NCBI RefSeq assembly: GCF_045788535.1 | Contig: NZ_CP074074.1 | Span: 1,736,001 to 1,800,000, forward strand | From: Allotamlana fucoidanivorans | GTDB taxonomy: Bacteria; Bacteroidota; Bacteroidia; Flavobacteriales; Flavobacteriaceae | Direction: 5' to 3' | DNA length: 64,000 nucleotides | Shown: positions 25,034-32,782 of the stretch, in pieces | Layout of the letters: each line of letters begins with the position of its first letter | Numbering within the stretch: position 1 is the stretch's first letter | Position numbers and translations under genes: made by a program | The notes under the pieces: generated by a model | Seen by the model: the letters and a program-made list of their open reading frames with translations, nothing else | What the model was told of the DNA's origin: nothing | The model's database searches: none

Positions 25034-26970
25034 TAATTACTTGTGCTGTTAATATGTTGTAGTTTCTTTTTTAATTGAAGGTAATCTTTCTCTTCAATGG
25101 TTTGCAGTTGTGTATAGCCATTAATTTGAAAGGGTTTTCCAGAGTAGGGTTTGGCATATTCATCTTGTAACGAGTGTCTTAAAAGCCAATCTTCTAAGTC
25201 GGTTCTAGTAATGAACCCTTTTATGTGTTTTTCAATCATTAAACTCGCTACTTTTCCAGCAAACCGGCTTCCCCAATAGCCATTTTCAACAAATACGGCA
25301 ATAGCAATTTTAGGATTGTCTTTTGGAGCAAAGGCTACAAAAATAGAATGGTCTGTTAATTGTGTTTTAACACTATCAATAATAGCAAAATTCTCAACGG
25401 TACCTGTTTTTCCACAAATATCTATATCTTTTACTTGCAATGAAGCCGCCGTTCCTTTTTTGTAAACTTGATACATACCTTCAATAACGGGTTCAAAATT
25501 CCGCTTGTCAATGGTGGTGTATTTAGGTTTTGTAAACTGTTCTGGTAAAGTCTCGTTTTCAATCTTTTTTATAATATGCGGGGTAAAATAGTAGCCTCTG
25601 TTTGCTATAGCCGCTACCATATTGGCTAATTGAATGGGGGTTGTGGCTACCTCCCCTTGGCCAATAGCATTTGAAATGGTATAGGTAGAATAAAAGGTTT
25701 TGGGATAAATGTATTTATAATAAGCTCTATCAGGAATCCTTCCTTTTTGTCCTACATATAAATCATTATTTAAAAATTGTCCTAAACCAAAACTCTTGGC
25801 GTGGCTACTCCAAACATCAATGCCGTCTGAAGCATTGCCATTTTTGTCTAATATTTTTCTATAGGCTGTAGCAAAGTAGGCATTGCATGAACGCTGAATA
25901 CCTCCTACAATATTATTTCTGGTGCCATAGTTACAATGACATTTCATAAATCGGTTACCGTATTTATAGCCACGATAACAGGTAACGGTTTCTTCGGGAG
26001 TTATCACACCTTCTTGTAAACCAATTAAGGCATTCATTAATTTGAATGGTGAACCAGGCTCATAAACCCCTTGTAAACTTCGGTTAAAAAGTGGTTTGGC
26101 AATAGAGTCATTATATAACTTGGTGAAGTTCTTTGAACGTTCCCTGCCTACTAAAATATTGGGGTCGTATGTAGGGGCCGCTACCATGGCAAGAATTTCG
26201 CCCGAGGAAGGTTCAATAGCAATTACGCCTCCTCTTTTATTTTTCATAAGAAGTTCACCGTATTCTTGAAGTTTAGCGTCAATAGTAATGGTAATATCTT
26301 TGCCTTGTTCAGGAATAGTATCAAATTTTCCGTTTTTGTAGGGGCCTATATTTCTGTTGAAACGGTCTTTTTGAATAAACTTTATGCCTTTTACCCCGCG
26401 TAGGGTTTTTTCGTATGAGGCTTCAACCCCTTGTTTTCCAATAAGGTCACCCATTTTGTAATAGGGGTCTTTTTGGATGATTCTGTTATTTACTTCTCCA
26501 ATATCGCCTAGTACGTTGGCGCCAATAGTTGTTTCATAACTTCTTAAAGAGCGCTTCTGAATATAAAATCCATCAAATTTTCGCATCTTTTCTTGAAGCA
26601 CGGCATAATCTTCTTTAGATAAGTGAGATACAAAAACCGAAGGTAATCTTGGTGAATAATGTCTTGCTTTATCTAATGTTTTGATGAATTTTTCTTTATC
26701 AATTTTCAAAAGTGAACAAAATTCTAAAGTATCTAAAGGCTCAACTTCTCTGGGGATAACCATGACGTCATATGACGGTTGATTGGCTACAAGAAGCTTT
26801 CCGTTTCTGTCATAAACAAATCCTCGTTTGGGATAATCATACACTTTTCTAATAGCATTATCGGCATATAAATCATGACTTCTGGCATCATAAATTTGTA
26901 AGTAAAAAAGCCTAGAAATAAATAATAGGCCAACTGTAATTATTGATATGAATAATAAAAGTTGTCTCAT
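25033..26970 (-). CDS. mrdA: Penicillin-binding protein 2 (transpeptidase)
   Basis: 645 residues: an N-terminal membrane anchor (about 3-22), the dimerisation/pedestal region, then the transpeptidase domain. Active-site motifs are SPFK with Ser307 and Lys310 (EPGSPFKLM), SCN further on and CGKTGTVEN near residue 535. It cross-links peptidoglycan during elongation with RodA. It overlaps the upstream mreD by 4 bases. Domain order and length are normal. Confidence 0.96.
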   Translation of the reverse strand: MRQLLLFISIITVGLLFISRLFYLQIYDARSHDLYADNAIRKVYDYPKRGFVYDRNGKLLVANQPSYDVMVIPREVEPLDTLEFCSLLKIDKEKFIKTLDKARHYSPRLPSVFVSHLSKEDYAVLQEKMRKFDGFYIQKRSLRSYETTIGANVLGDIGEVNNRIIQKDPYYKMGDLIGKQGVEASYEKTLRGVKGIKFIQKDRFNRNIGPYKNGKFDTIPEQGKDITITIDAKLQEYGELLMKNKRGGVIAIEPSSGEILAMVAAPTYDPNILVGRERSKNFTKLYNDSIAKPLFNRSLQGVYEPGSPFKLMNALIGLQEGVITPEETVTCYRGYKYGNRFMKCHCNYGTRNNIVGGIQRSCNAYFATAYRKILDKNGNASDGIDVWSSHAKSFGLGQFLNNDLYVGQKGRIPDRAYYKYIYPKTFYSTYTISNAIGQGEVATTPIQLANMVAAIANRGYYFTPHIIKKIENETLPEQFTKPKYTTIDKRNFEPVIEGMYQVYKKGTAASLQVKDIDICGKTGTVENFAIIDSVKTQLTDHSIFVAFAPKDNPKIAIAVFVENGYWGSRFAGKVASLMIEKHIKGFITRTDLEDWLLRHSLQDEYAKPYSGKPFQINGYTQLQTIEEKDYLQLKKKLQHINSTSN

Positions 26971-27473
26971 CTTGGTTTCTTACTAAAAAGAATAGTTATC
27001 AATACACTTAAAAGTATAGTAAAAATACTTGAGAATAACGTTTTTTGTAAGACTAAAATTATTTTTGACAGGCTAAAAATTTCTAGAGAAAATAAGATGA
27101 GGTGGTGCATGACCGTTAATAGGGTAAAATATGTGAGTTTTGATCCAAAGTCTACCGTGTTAAATTTTATGGTTTGATGTTCATAAATGGCTCCAAATGA
27201 CGTTTTTAAAAGTACGGGGCGTGCGTATGCAATAAACACCGATGCCCCAGCATGAATACCACCTGTATCTAAAAATAAGTCGATGGTTAAGCCCAATAAA
27301 AAACTCAATACTATTAAAATAACTCTATTATTTTTTATGGGGTATAAGGCAATAAAAAGAATATAAACATAAGGATTTATATAACCCAAAAAGTTAATAT
27401 GGTTTAATATTAAAACCTGAAAAACAACTAAAAGAATAAATCGGGTAGTATGTATGGAAAAAATACTATTCAT
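26967..27473 (-). CDS. mreD: Rod-shape-determining membrane protein MreD
   Basis: 168 residues with about five hydrophobic segments (LLVVFQVLILNHINFLGYINPYVYILFIALYP). It has the loop FLLGLTIDLFLDTGGIHAGAS typical of MreD, where a conserved Asp/Gly-rich stretch follows the third helix. It is a small elongasome subunit between mreC (contiguous) and mrdA (4-base overlap). Identification rests on topology, this motif and gene order. Confidence 0.88.
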   Translation of the reverse strand: MNSIFSIHTTRFILLVVFQVLILNHINFLGYINPYVYILFIALYPIKNNRVILIVLSFLLGLTIDLFLDTGGIHAGASVFIAYARPVLLKTSFGAIYEHQTIKFNTVDFGSKLTYFTLLTVMHHLILFSLEIFSLSKIILVLQKTLFSSIFTILLSVLITILFSKKPR

Positions 27474-28298
27474 TTAGTCGTTGTTATTGTTGTTATTTAG
27501 GTTTAGTATTTCTTCTGTATCTATGTTTTCAATGATATATACATGTTCAATATTGGTCATATCATTAAAAAGTTTCACATTTATTTCATAGAAATTTTCA
27601 GCTTGATCTAGAACAAAGTCTGCAATGACACCCACAGGAACACCTTTTGGGAAAATAGAAGACCTTCCAGAAGTGATAATGGTATCTCCTTTCTGTAGTG
27701 GGGCTATTTTGGGGATATCAACTAGTTGGGTGAATTCAGGAGATTTTCCGTTCCAGGTGAGTGTTCCAAAATGATTGGTTTTTTTTAATTGTGCACTAAT
27801 TCTACTGGTTGTATTTAAAATGGATAACACCGTGCCGTACCCTCTACTTGTTTTATCTATGATTCCTATAATACCTTTAGAAGAAATCACACCAAAATCT
27901 TGTTTTATGCTATCTTTTCGCCCCTTATTTATGGTTAAATAGTTATCAGTTAATGCATAGCTGTTTTTAATAATATTGGCCGTATAAAATCTATACGGAC
28001 TTTGAAATGCTGTGGAGTCAACATAAGTAGAATCTGTTTTTTGTGAGGCATTAAACCAAAGTGATTTGAGCTGTTTGTTTTCCTCGGCCAATAAGGTGTT
28101 TTGCGATTTTAAGCTAAAATAACTACTAATGTTGTTTATTGAATTATAAACCCCTCCAGTAAGAAAATTTGCAGAATTAATAAACTTACTTTTATGATAC
28201 GAATGTGACTGTATGGTAAATAAAAGAGACACACAAAACAGCAACAAGAACAACAAAAAGTTTTTGTTCCTTATTATAAAATTAATAATTTGTTGCAT
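27474..28298 (-). CDS. mreC: Rod-shape-determining protein MreC
   Basis: 274 residues: one N-terminal span (NFLLFLLLFCVSLLFTI), a coiled segment at about 55-75 (LLAEENKQLKSLW) and a beta-rich periplasmic domain. The latter contains GVISSKGIIGIIDKTSRGYGTVLSILN and GDTIITSGRSSIFPKGVPVGVI, both standard MreC motifs. It links the MreB filament to the PBP2/RodA synthases. The acidic, asparagine-rich tail (LNLNNNNNND) is a local peculiarity. Confidence 0.95.
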   Translation of the reverse strand: MQQIINFIIRNKNFLLFLLLFCVSLLFTIQSHSYHKSKFINSANFLTGGVYNSINNISSYFSLKSQNTLLAEENKQLKSLWFNASQKTDSTYVDSTAFQSPYRFYTANIIKNSYALTDNYLTINKGRKDSIKQDFGVISSKGIIGIIDKTSRGYGTVLSILNTTSRISAQLKKTNHFGTLTWNGKSPEFTQLVDIPKIAPLQKGDTIITSGRSSIFPKGVPVGVIADFVLDQAENFYEINVKLFNDMTNIEHVYIIENIDTEEILNLNNNNNND

Positions 28299-28311
28299 GA
28301 CTTAGCCCGCT

Positions 28312-29340
28312 CTATTTAATCAATACGCTTTTGTATTTTGCTAAATTTTTTAGTGTAATTCCGGTGCCTCTTACCACTGCTCTTAGGGGGTCTTCGGCAA
28401 TATAAACAGGTAAATCTGTTTTTTGTGATAGACGTTTATCTAAACCTCTAAGCATAGAACCACCACCAGCTAAATAAATACCTGTGTTATAAATGTCGGC
28501 TGCCAATTCAGGAGGCGTTTGTGAAAGGGTTTCCATAACGGCATCTTCTATTCTTAAAATAGATTTATCGAGTGCTTTTGCAATTTCTCTATGCGAAATG
28601 GTAACTTGTTTAGGCTTTCCAGTAAGTAAATCGCGCCCTTGAACACTCATGTCTTCTGGCGGTAATTCCAAATCTTCAGTAGCCGCACCAATTTGAATTT
28701 TTATTTTTTCAGCAGTGCGTTCTCCAACATATAAATTGTGTTGGGTACGCATGTAATAAACAATATCGTTGGTGAAAACATCTCCAGCAATTTTAACCGA
28801 TTTATCACATACAATACCACCTAAAGCTATTACAGCGATTTCAGTGGTACCACCACCTATATCAACCACCATATTTCCTTTAGGTTGCATAATATCTACA
28901 CCAATACCAATAGCGGCAGCCATGGGCTCATGAATGAGATAAACTTCTTTCCCATTAACACGTTCTGCACTTTCTTTTACCGCTCGCATTTCTACTTCCG
29001 TAATGCCAGAAGGAATACAAATCACCATTCTTAATGCTGGTGTAAAAAACTTCTTTTTTAAAGCAGGTATGTTTTTTATAAACATACTAATCATCTGTTC
29101 TGAAGCATCAAAATCGGCAATAACTCCATCTTTTAAAGGACGAATGGTTTTTATGTTTTCATGCGTTTTACCTTGCATTAAACTAGCTTCTTGACCCACG
29201 GCTATAATTTTTCCAGAAACTCTATTTCTCGCCACAATAGAAGGGGCGTCAACTACAACTTTGTCATTATGAATTATAAGGGTGTTTGCGGTTCCTAAAT
29301 CTATCGCAATATCTTCGGTTAAGAAGTCAAAAAAGCCCAT
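28312..29340 (-). CDS. mreB: Rod-shape-determining actin homologue MreB
   Basis: 342 residues with actin-fold phosphate motifs: DLGTANTLI near residue 15, DIGGGTTEIAVIALGG near 165 and TGIYLAGGGSMLRGLDK near 290. It also has HEPMAAAIGIGVDI. It forms short membrane filaments that guide lateral wall synthesis. First gene of the mreBCD-mrdA-rodA run on the minus strand, which is probably one operon given the overlaps and gaps under 15 bases. Confidence 0.98.
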   Translation of the reverse strand: MGFFDFLTEDIAIDLGTANTLIIHNDKVVVDAPSIVARNRVSGKIIAVGQEASLMQGKTHENIKTIRPLKDGVIADFDASEQMISMFIKNIPALKKKFFTPALRMVICIPSGITEVEMRAVKESAERVNGKEVYLIHEPMAAAIGIGVDIMQPKGNMVVDIGGGTTEIAVIALGGIVCDKSVKIAGDVFTNDIVYYMRTQHNLYVGERTAEKIKIQIGAATEDLELPPEDMSVQGRDLLTGKPKQVTISHREIAKALDKSILRIEDAVMETLSQTPPELAADIYNTGIYLAGGGSMLRGLDKRLSQKTDLPVYIAEDPLRAVVRGTGITLKNLAKYKSVLIK

Positions 29341-29463
29341 ATGTTATTGGTAATTTTTAGTGGTTTAAAATCGAATCTCGTAAATGTAATAAAAGTAAAT
29401 AAATATATACCTTATAACAGGTTCAAAATTTTTATTAAAATATAACCGTTGTTTCTTATACGC

Positions 29464-29512
29464 AATTCATCGGTTTTTAGACTATTTAGACAGCAATAAA
29501 AACCGATGAATT
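29464..29512 (-). terminator. Long hairpin between purH and mreB
   Basis: A perfect 15-bp inverted repeat (29464-29478 with 29498-29512) surrounds a 19-base loop. It lies 21 bases beyond the purH stop in the direction of transcription. There is no clear T-run on the far side, so it may be a terminator of weaker form or an mRNA 3'-end stabiliser. The rest of the gap up to mreB is AT-rich without another clear element. Confidence 0.55.
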
Positions 29513-29532
29513 TAGGGTGTAGTGTATGATTT

Positions 29533-31065
29533 TTAGTGTTTAAAATGACGGGTGCCAGTCATCACCATAGCCAAGTCATTAGCATTACAATAATCGATGC
29601 TTAATTGGTCTTTGATGGAACCTCCTGGTTGAATTACTGATGTAATTCCTGCCTTCTTTGCTATTTCAACACAATCAGGGAATGGGAAAAATGCATCACT
29701 GGCCATAGCAGCTCCGTTTAAATCAAACTTAAATGTGCCTGCTTTATGAATAGCCTGCTCTAAGGCATCTACACGACTTGTTTGTCCTGTTCCGCTAGCA
29801 CATAATTGTTTGTTTTTAGCCAATACAATGGTGTTAGATTTTGTGTGTTTACAAATTTTTGAAGCAAACAATAAATCTTCAATTTGAGCATCAGTAGGCG
29901 CTAGGTTAGTTACTGTTTTTAAGTCTTCGGCCTTATCTGTAATGTTGTTTCTGTCTTGTACTAAAATACCATTTAAACAGCTTCGTACGTTTGTTGCAGG
30001 CATTTCAATATCGTGAATAACTAATAATATTCTATTCTTTTTACCTTTAAGAATATCTAAAGCTTCGGCTGAAAAAGAAGGAGCAATAACCACTTCACAG
30101 AATAGTTTGTGAATCTCTTCGGCTGTTGCTAAATCTATTTCAGTATTACTAATTAATACACCGCCAAAAGCCGAAACAGGATCTCCCGCTAAGGCATCAA
30201 CATAAGCTTGGTGTAGTGTGTCGCGTTGTGCTAAACCACAGGCGTTATTGTGTTTTAAGATAGCAAAAGTTGGTGCGTCACCTTTAAATTCTAGCATTAA
30301 ATTCACAGCTGCATCAACATCTAAAAGGTTGTTGTAGCTTAATTCTTTTCCGTGTAGTTTGGTAAATAACTCGTCAAAGTTTCCAAAGAAATAGCCTTTT
30401 TGGTGCGGGTTTTCACCATAACGTAACGCTTTTCCGTTTTGATCGCTGATTTTTAAAACGGTTTCTTCATTATTCTGGTTGAAATAGTTGAAAATAGCGG
30501 TGTCATAATGCGAAGATACGTTAAATGCTTTGGTGGCAAATCGTTTTCTGTCTTCTTCTGAAATAGACCCCTCATTGGCAGAAATTAACTCTAAAAATTC
30601 AGCATAATCAGCAACAGAAGACACACAAATTACATCGGCATAATTTTTTGCGGCAGCACGAATTAATGAAATACCACCTATGTCAATTTTTTCAATGATA
30701 TCTTGATTGCTAGCTCCAGAGGCTACCGTTTTTTCAAAAGGATATAAATCAACAATTACCACATCAATTTGAGGAATTTCATATTCAGCTAACTCGGCAA
30801 CATCGCCGTCATGACTCTGTCTGTTTAAAATACCTCCAAAAACTTTTGGGTGCAATGTTTTTACGCGTCCGCCTAAAATAGAAGGGTAAGAAGTAACATC
30901 CTCAACAGGAACAACGTTTATACCTAAATCATTAATAAATTTTTCTGTACCACCTGTTGAATAAATGGTAACACCTTGTTTGTCTAGTTCTTTAACTATG
31001 GGTTCTAAACCATCTTTACTAAATACAGAGATTAAGGCTGATTTGATTTTTTTTTCGTTGCTCAT
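29533..31065 (-). CDS. purH: Bifunctional AICAR transformylase / IMP cyclohydrolase
   Basis: 510 residues. The N-terminal IMP cyclohydrolase domain (about 1-190) shows ALISVFSKDGLEPIV, YSTGGTEKF and GGRVKTLHPKVFGGIL. The C-terminal AICAR transformylase domain has LRYGENPHQKGYFF, FAILKHNNACGLA and SDAFFPFPDCVE. It carries out the last two steps of IMP synthesis. A 217-base leader lies upstream with a -7 candidate; I saw no purine riboswitch there. Confidence 0.98.
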   Translation of the reverse strand: MSNEKKIKSALISVFSKDGLEPIVKELDKQGVTIYSTGGTEKFINDLGINVVPVEDVTSYPSILGGRVKTLHPKVFGGILNRQSHDGDVAELAEYEIPQIDVVIVDLYPFEKTVASGASNQDIIEKIDIGGISLIRAAAKNYADVICVSSVADYAEFLELISANEGSISEEDRKRFATKAFNVSSHYDTAIFNYFNQNNEETVLKISDQNGKALRYGENPHQKGYFFGNFDELFTKLHGKELSYNNLLDVDAAVNLMLEFKGDAPTFAILKHNNACGLAQRDTLHQAYVDALAGDPVSAFGGVLISNTEIDLATAEEIHKLFCEVVIAPSFSAEALDILKGKKNRILLVIHDIEMPATNVRSCLNGILVQDRNNITDKAEDLKTVTNLAPTDAQIEDLLFASKICKHTKSNTIVLAKNKQLCASGTGQTSRVDALEQAIHKAGTFKFDLNGAAMASDAFFPFPDCVEIAKKAGITSVIQPGGSIKDQLSIDYCNANDLAMVMTGTRHFKH

Positions 31066-31152
31066 TACTATGTTGTTAAGGTTTTATGTTTCTGTTGAAC
31101 TTGAAATAGATAGTGTAAATCAGGGGTTTATCCTGAAATTTTAAAATATTTG

Positions 31153-31160
31153 CAAAAATA
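31153..31160 (-). promoter_or_regulatory. Candidate -7 element of purH
   Basis: On the minus strand the sequence is TATTTTTG, matching TAnnTTTG, 88-95 bases before the purH start. A TTTG lies only 11 bases upstream, which is too close for a standard -33. The remaining leader (31066-31282) is AT-rich and otherwise shows nothing I can name. Confidence 0.4.
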
Positions 31161-31282
31161 CTTATTTCCTTCAAAAAATGAGCTTACATTTTGGTAAAAA
31201 ATGAAGGCTTTTTTAATTAAATCTGAGTGGTATTGTCAGTTTATGTAAAAATGTAAAATCTGCGTTTTAGGTAAAGAAATAG

Positions 31283-31738
31283 TTATAATATTTTAGCTAC
31301 CTTTTTACATACAAATTCTAAGAAACGTTCGTCGGCTTCTGTGAACGGATTAGGTGTGTTTGAATCGATATCTATTTGCCCAATGTTTTCGCCCTTTACA
31401 AAAATAGGAATCACTATTTCGGCTTTTACAGTAATACTACACGCTATGTAATTATCTTGTGCGCTAACGTCTGGAACAACAAAATTTTGATTGCTAACAG
31501 CCACCTGACCACAAATACCTTTGCCAAAGGGAATGATAGTATGGTCTGTAGGTGCTCCTACATAAGGGCCAAGTTTTAACTCTTTTTTGTCTCCGTTTTT
31601 AAAATAGAAACCTACCCAGTTGTAGTATTCTATATGGTTTTCAAGAAGTTCGCAAACAGCAAATAGTTTTTCATTTACGGTCTTTTCGGTATGAGATAAA
31701 ATGGTTTCAACCTGTGGTTTTAGAGTATTAAACATCAT
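31283..31738 (-). CDS. GAF-domain protein of the free-methionine-(R)-sulfoxide reductase type
   Basis: 151 residues forming a single GAF domain: WVGFYFKNGDKKELKLGPYVG, then PFGKGICGQVAVSNQ, YIACSITVKAEIVIPIF and GQIDIDSNTPNPFTEADERFLE. The layout follows fRMsr proteins, which reduce free methionine-R-sulfoxide. The second and third family cysteines are kept (Cys76, Cys100, 24 apart), but the first is His66, ten residues before Cys76. So the resolving cysteine is missing. It may be a diverged reductase or a ligand-binding protein. Confidence 0.7.
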   Translation of the reverse strand: MMFNTLKPQVETILSHTEKTVNEKLFAVCELLENHIEYYNWVGFYFKNGDKKELKLGPYVGAPTDHTIIPFGKGICGQVAVSNQNFVVPDVSAQDNYIACSITVKAEIVIPIFVKGENIGQIDIDSNTPNPFTEADERFLEFVCKKVAKIL

Positions 31739-31803
31739 AACTTTAAAAGTTTTAGCAAAAATATTTAAAAAGACTTAATTTCGGGATTCATATTATAGAA
31801 TTC

Positions 31804-32355
31804 GTGAAAGCACTTTTAGTTAAATACAAGTCGGTAATAACATTTATACTTACATTTTTATTTGTGTATGTTGTTCTTTCATGGAGCTATAAAATGTATT
31901 TGCAGTTTTCTGATGGTTCTAAATTTTATCCAGATTATGTAACGCATTTGGTTAGCTTGCAAACTGAAGCTTTATTAAATGCTTTTGGCTTTGATGCACA
32001 AGTGATACCGCACCCCAATGAACCCTCCATGAAATTAATTCTGAATAATAACTATGTGGCTAGAATTATTGAGGGCTGTAATGCTATAAGTGTTATTATA
32101 CTGTTTGTCTCATTTATTGCAGCTTTTGCGAGTAAATTAAAAACTACCTTGCTATTTATGTTGGCAGGAAGTATTTTAATTTATAGTGTTAATGTGCTTC
32201 GCATTGTAGTGTTAACCATAGGAGTTTATTGTTATCCGGAATATTCAGATGTGTTACACTCCGTTGTTTTTCCAGCCATTATCTATGGGATGATGTTTTT
32301 ACTCTGGGTTATTTGGATTAACCGATTTTCAAGACAAAAAAAAAGAAATGAATAA
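31804..32355 (+). CDS. xrtF: Exosortase family protein XrtF
   Basis: 183 residues from a GTG start at 31804. About five membrane spans carry the exosortase catalytic set: Cys92 in EGCNAISV, Arg133 in VNVLRIV and His152 in DVLHSVVFP. Exosortases are membrane transpeptidase-like enzymes that process proteins with a C-terminal sorting tag. XrtF is the small flavobacterial type; I do not know a defined target set for it. It overlaps its partner gene by 8 bases. Confidence 0.88.
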   Translation: MKALLVKYKSVITFILTFLFVYVVLSWSYKMYLQFSDGSKFYPDYVTHLVSLQTEALLNAFGFDAQVIPHPNEPSMKLILNNNYVARIIEGCNAISVIILFVSFIAAFASKLKTTLLFMLAGSILIYSVNVLRIVVLTIGVYCYPEYSDVLHSVVFPAIIYGMMFLLWVIWINRFSRQKKRNE

Positions 32356-32776
32356 ACCTTTAAGGTATATATTGGTGGTAGTGTGCTTCTTACTTCTGGT
32401 TTTAATAAGATATTTTGAATCAAGTTTGTTTTATGACCCGTATTTAAGTTTTTTTGAAAATGATTATTTGTATATGGATAGCCCGAGGCGGGAAGTAGCA
32501 GAACTGGTGTTATTTACCACGTTTAGATATGCTTTAAATACAGTAATTTCATTGGGTATTTTGTATTTAGTTTTTCAAGACATAAGTATTGTTAAGTTTT
32601 CTGTTTTGTTATATGTATTGACCTTTGTAGTACTTCTGTTTGTCTACTTATACTTTGTAATCAACCCAAAACAAGAAGACTATTATGTGTTTTTTAATGT
32701 GAGACGGTTTTTAATTCAACCTATACTTTTAATCCTATTATTGCCTGCATTTTATTATTATAAGCTCAAGCATTGA
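32348..32776 (+). CDS. Exosortase F system-associated membrane protein
   Basis: 142 residues with about four membrane spans. An N-terminal helix (YILVVVCFLLLVLIRYF) is followed by a short extracytoplasmic segment with FYDPYLSFFENDYLYMDSPRREV, then three more helices. It is found directly after xrtF with overlapping frames, which is the known partner arrangement. Its biochemical role is unknown. Confidence 0.8.
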   Translation: MNKPLRYILVVVCFLLLVLIRYFESSLFYDPYLSFFENDYLYMDSPRREVAELVLFTTFRYALNTVISLGILYLVFQDISIVKFSVLLYVLTFVVLLFVYLYFVINPKQEDYYVFFNVRRFLIQPILLILLLPAFYYYKLKH

Positions 32777-32782
32777 GTGTCA

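Noticed and set aside
31066..31282. Purine riboswitch or other structured leader before purH
   Set aside because: The sequence is AT-rich without the conserved three-way-junction bases; only a -7 element could be seen.
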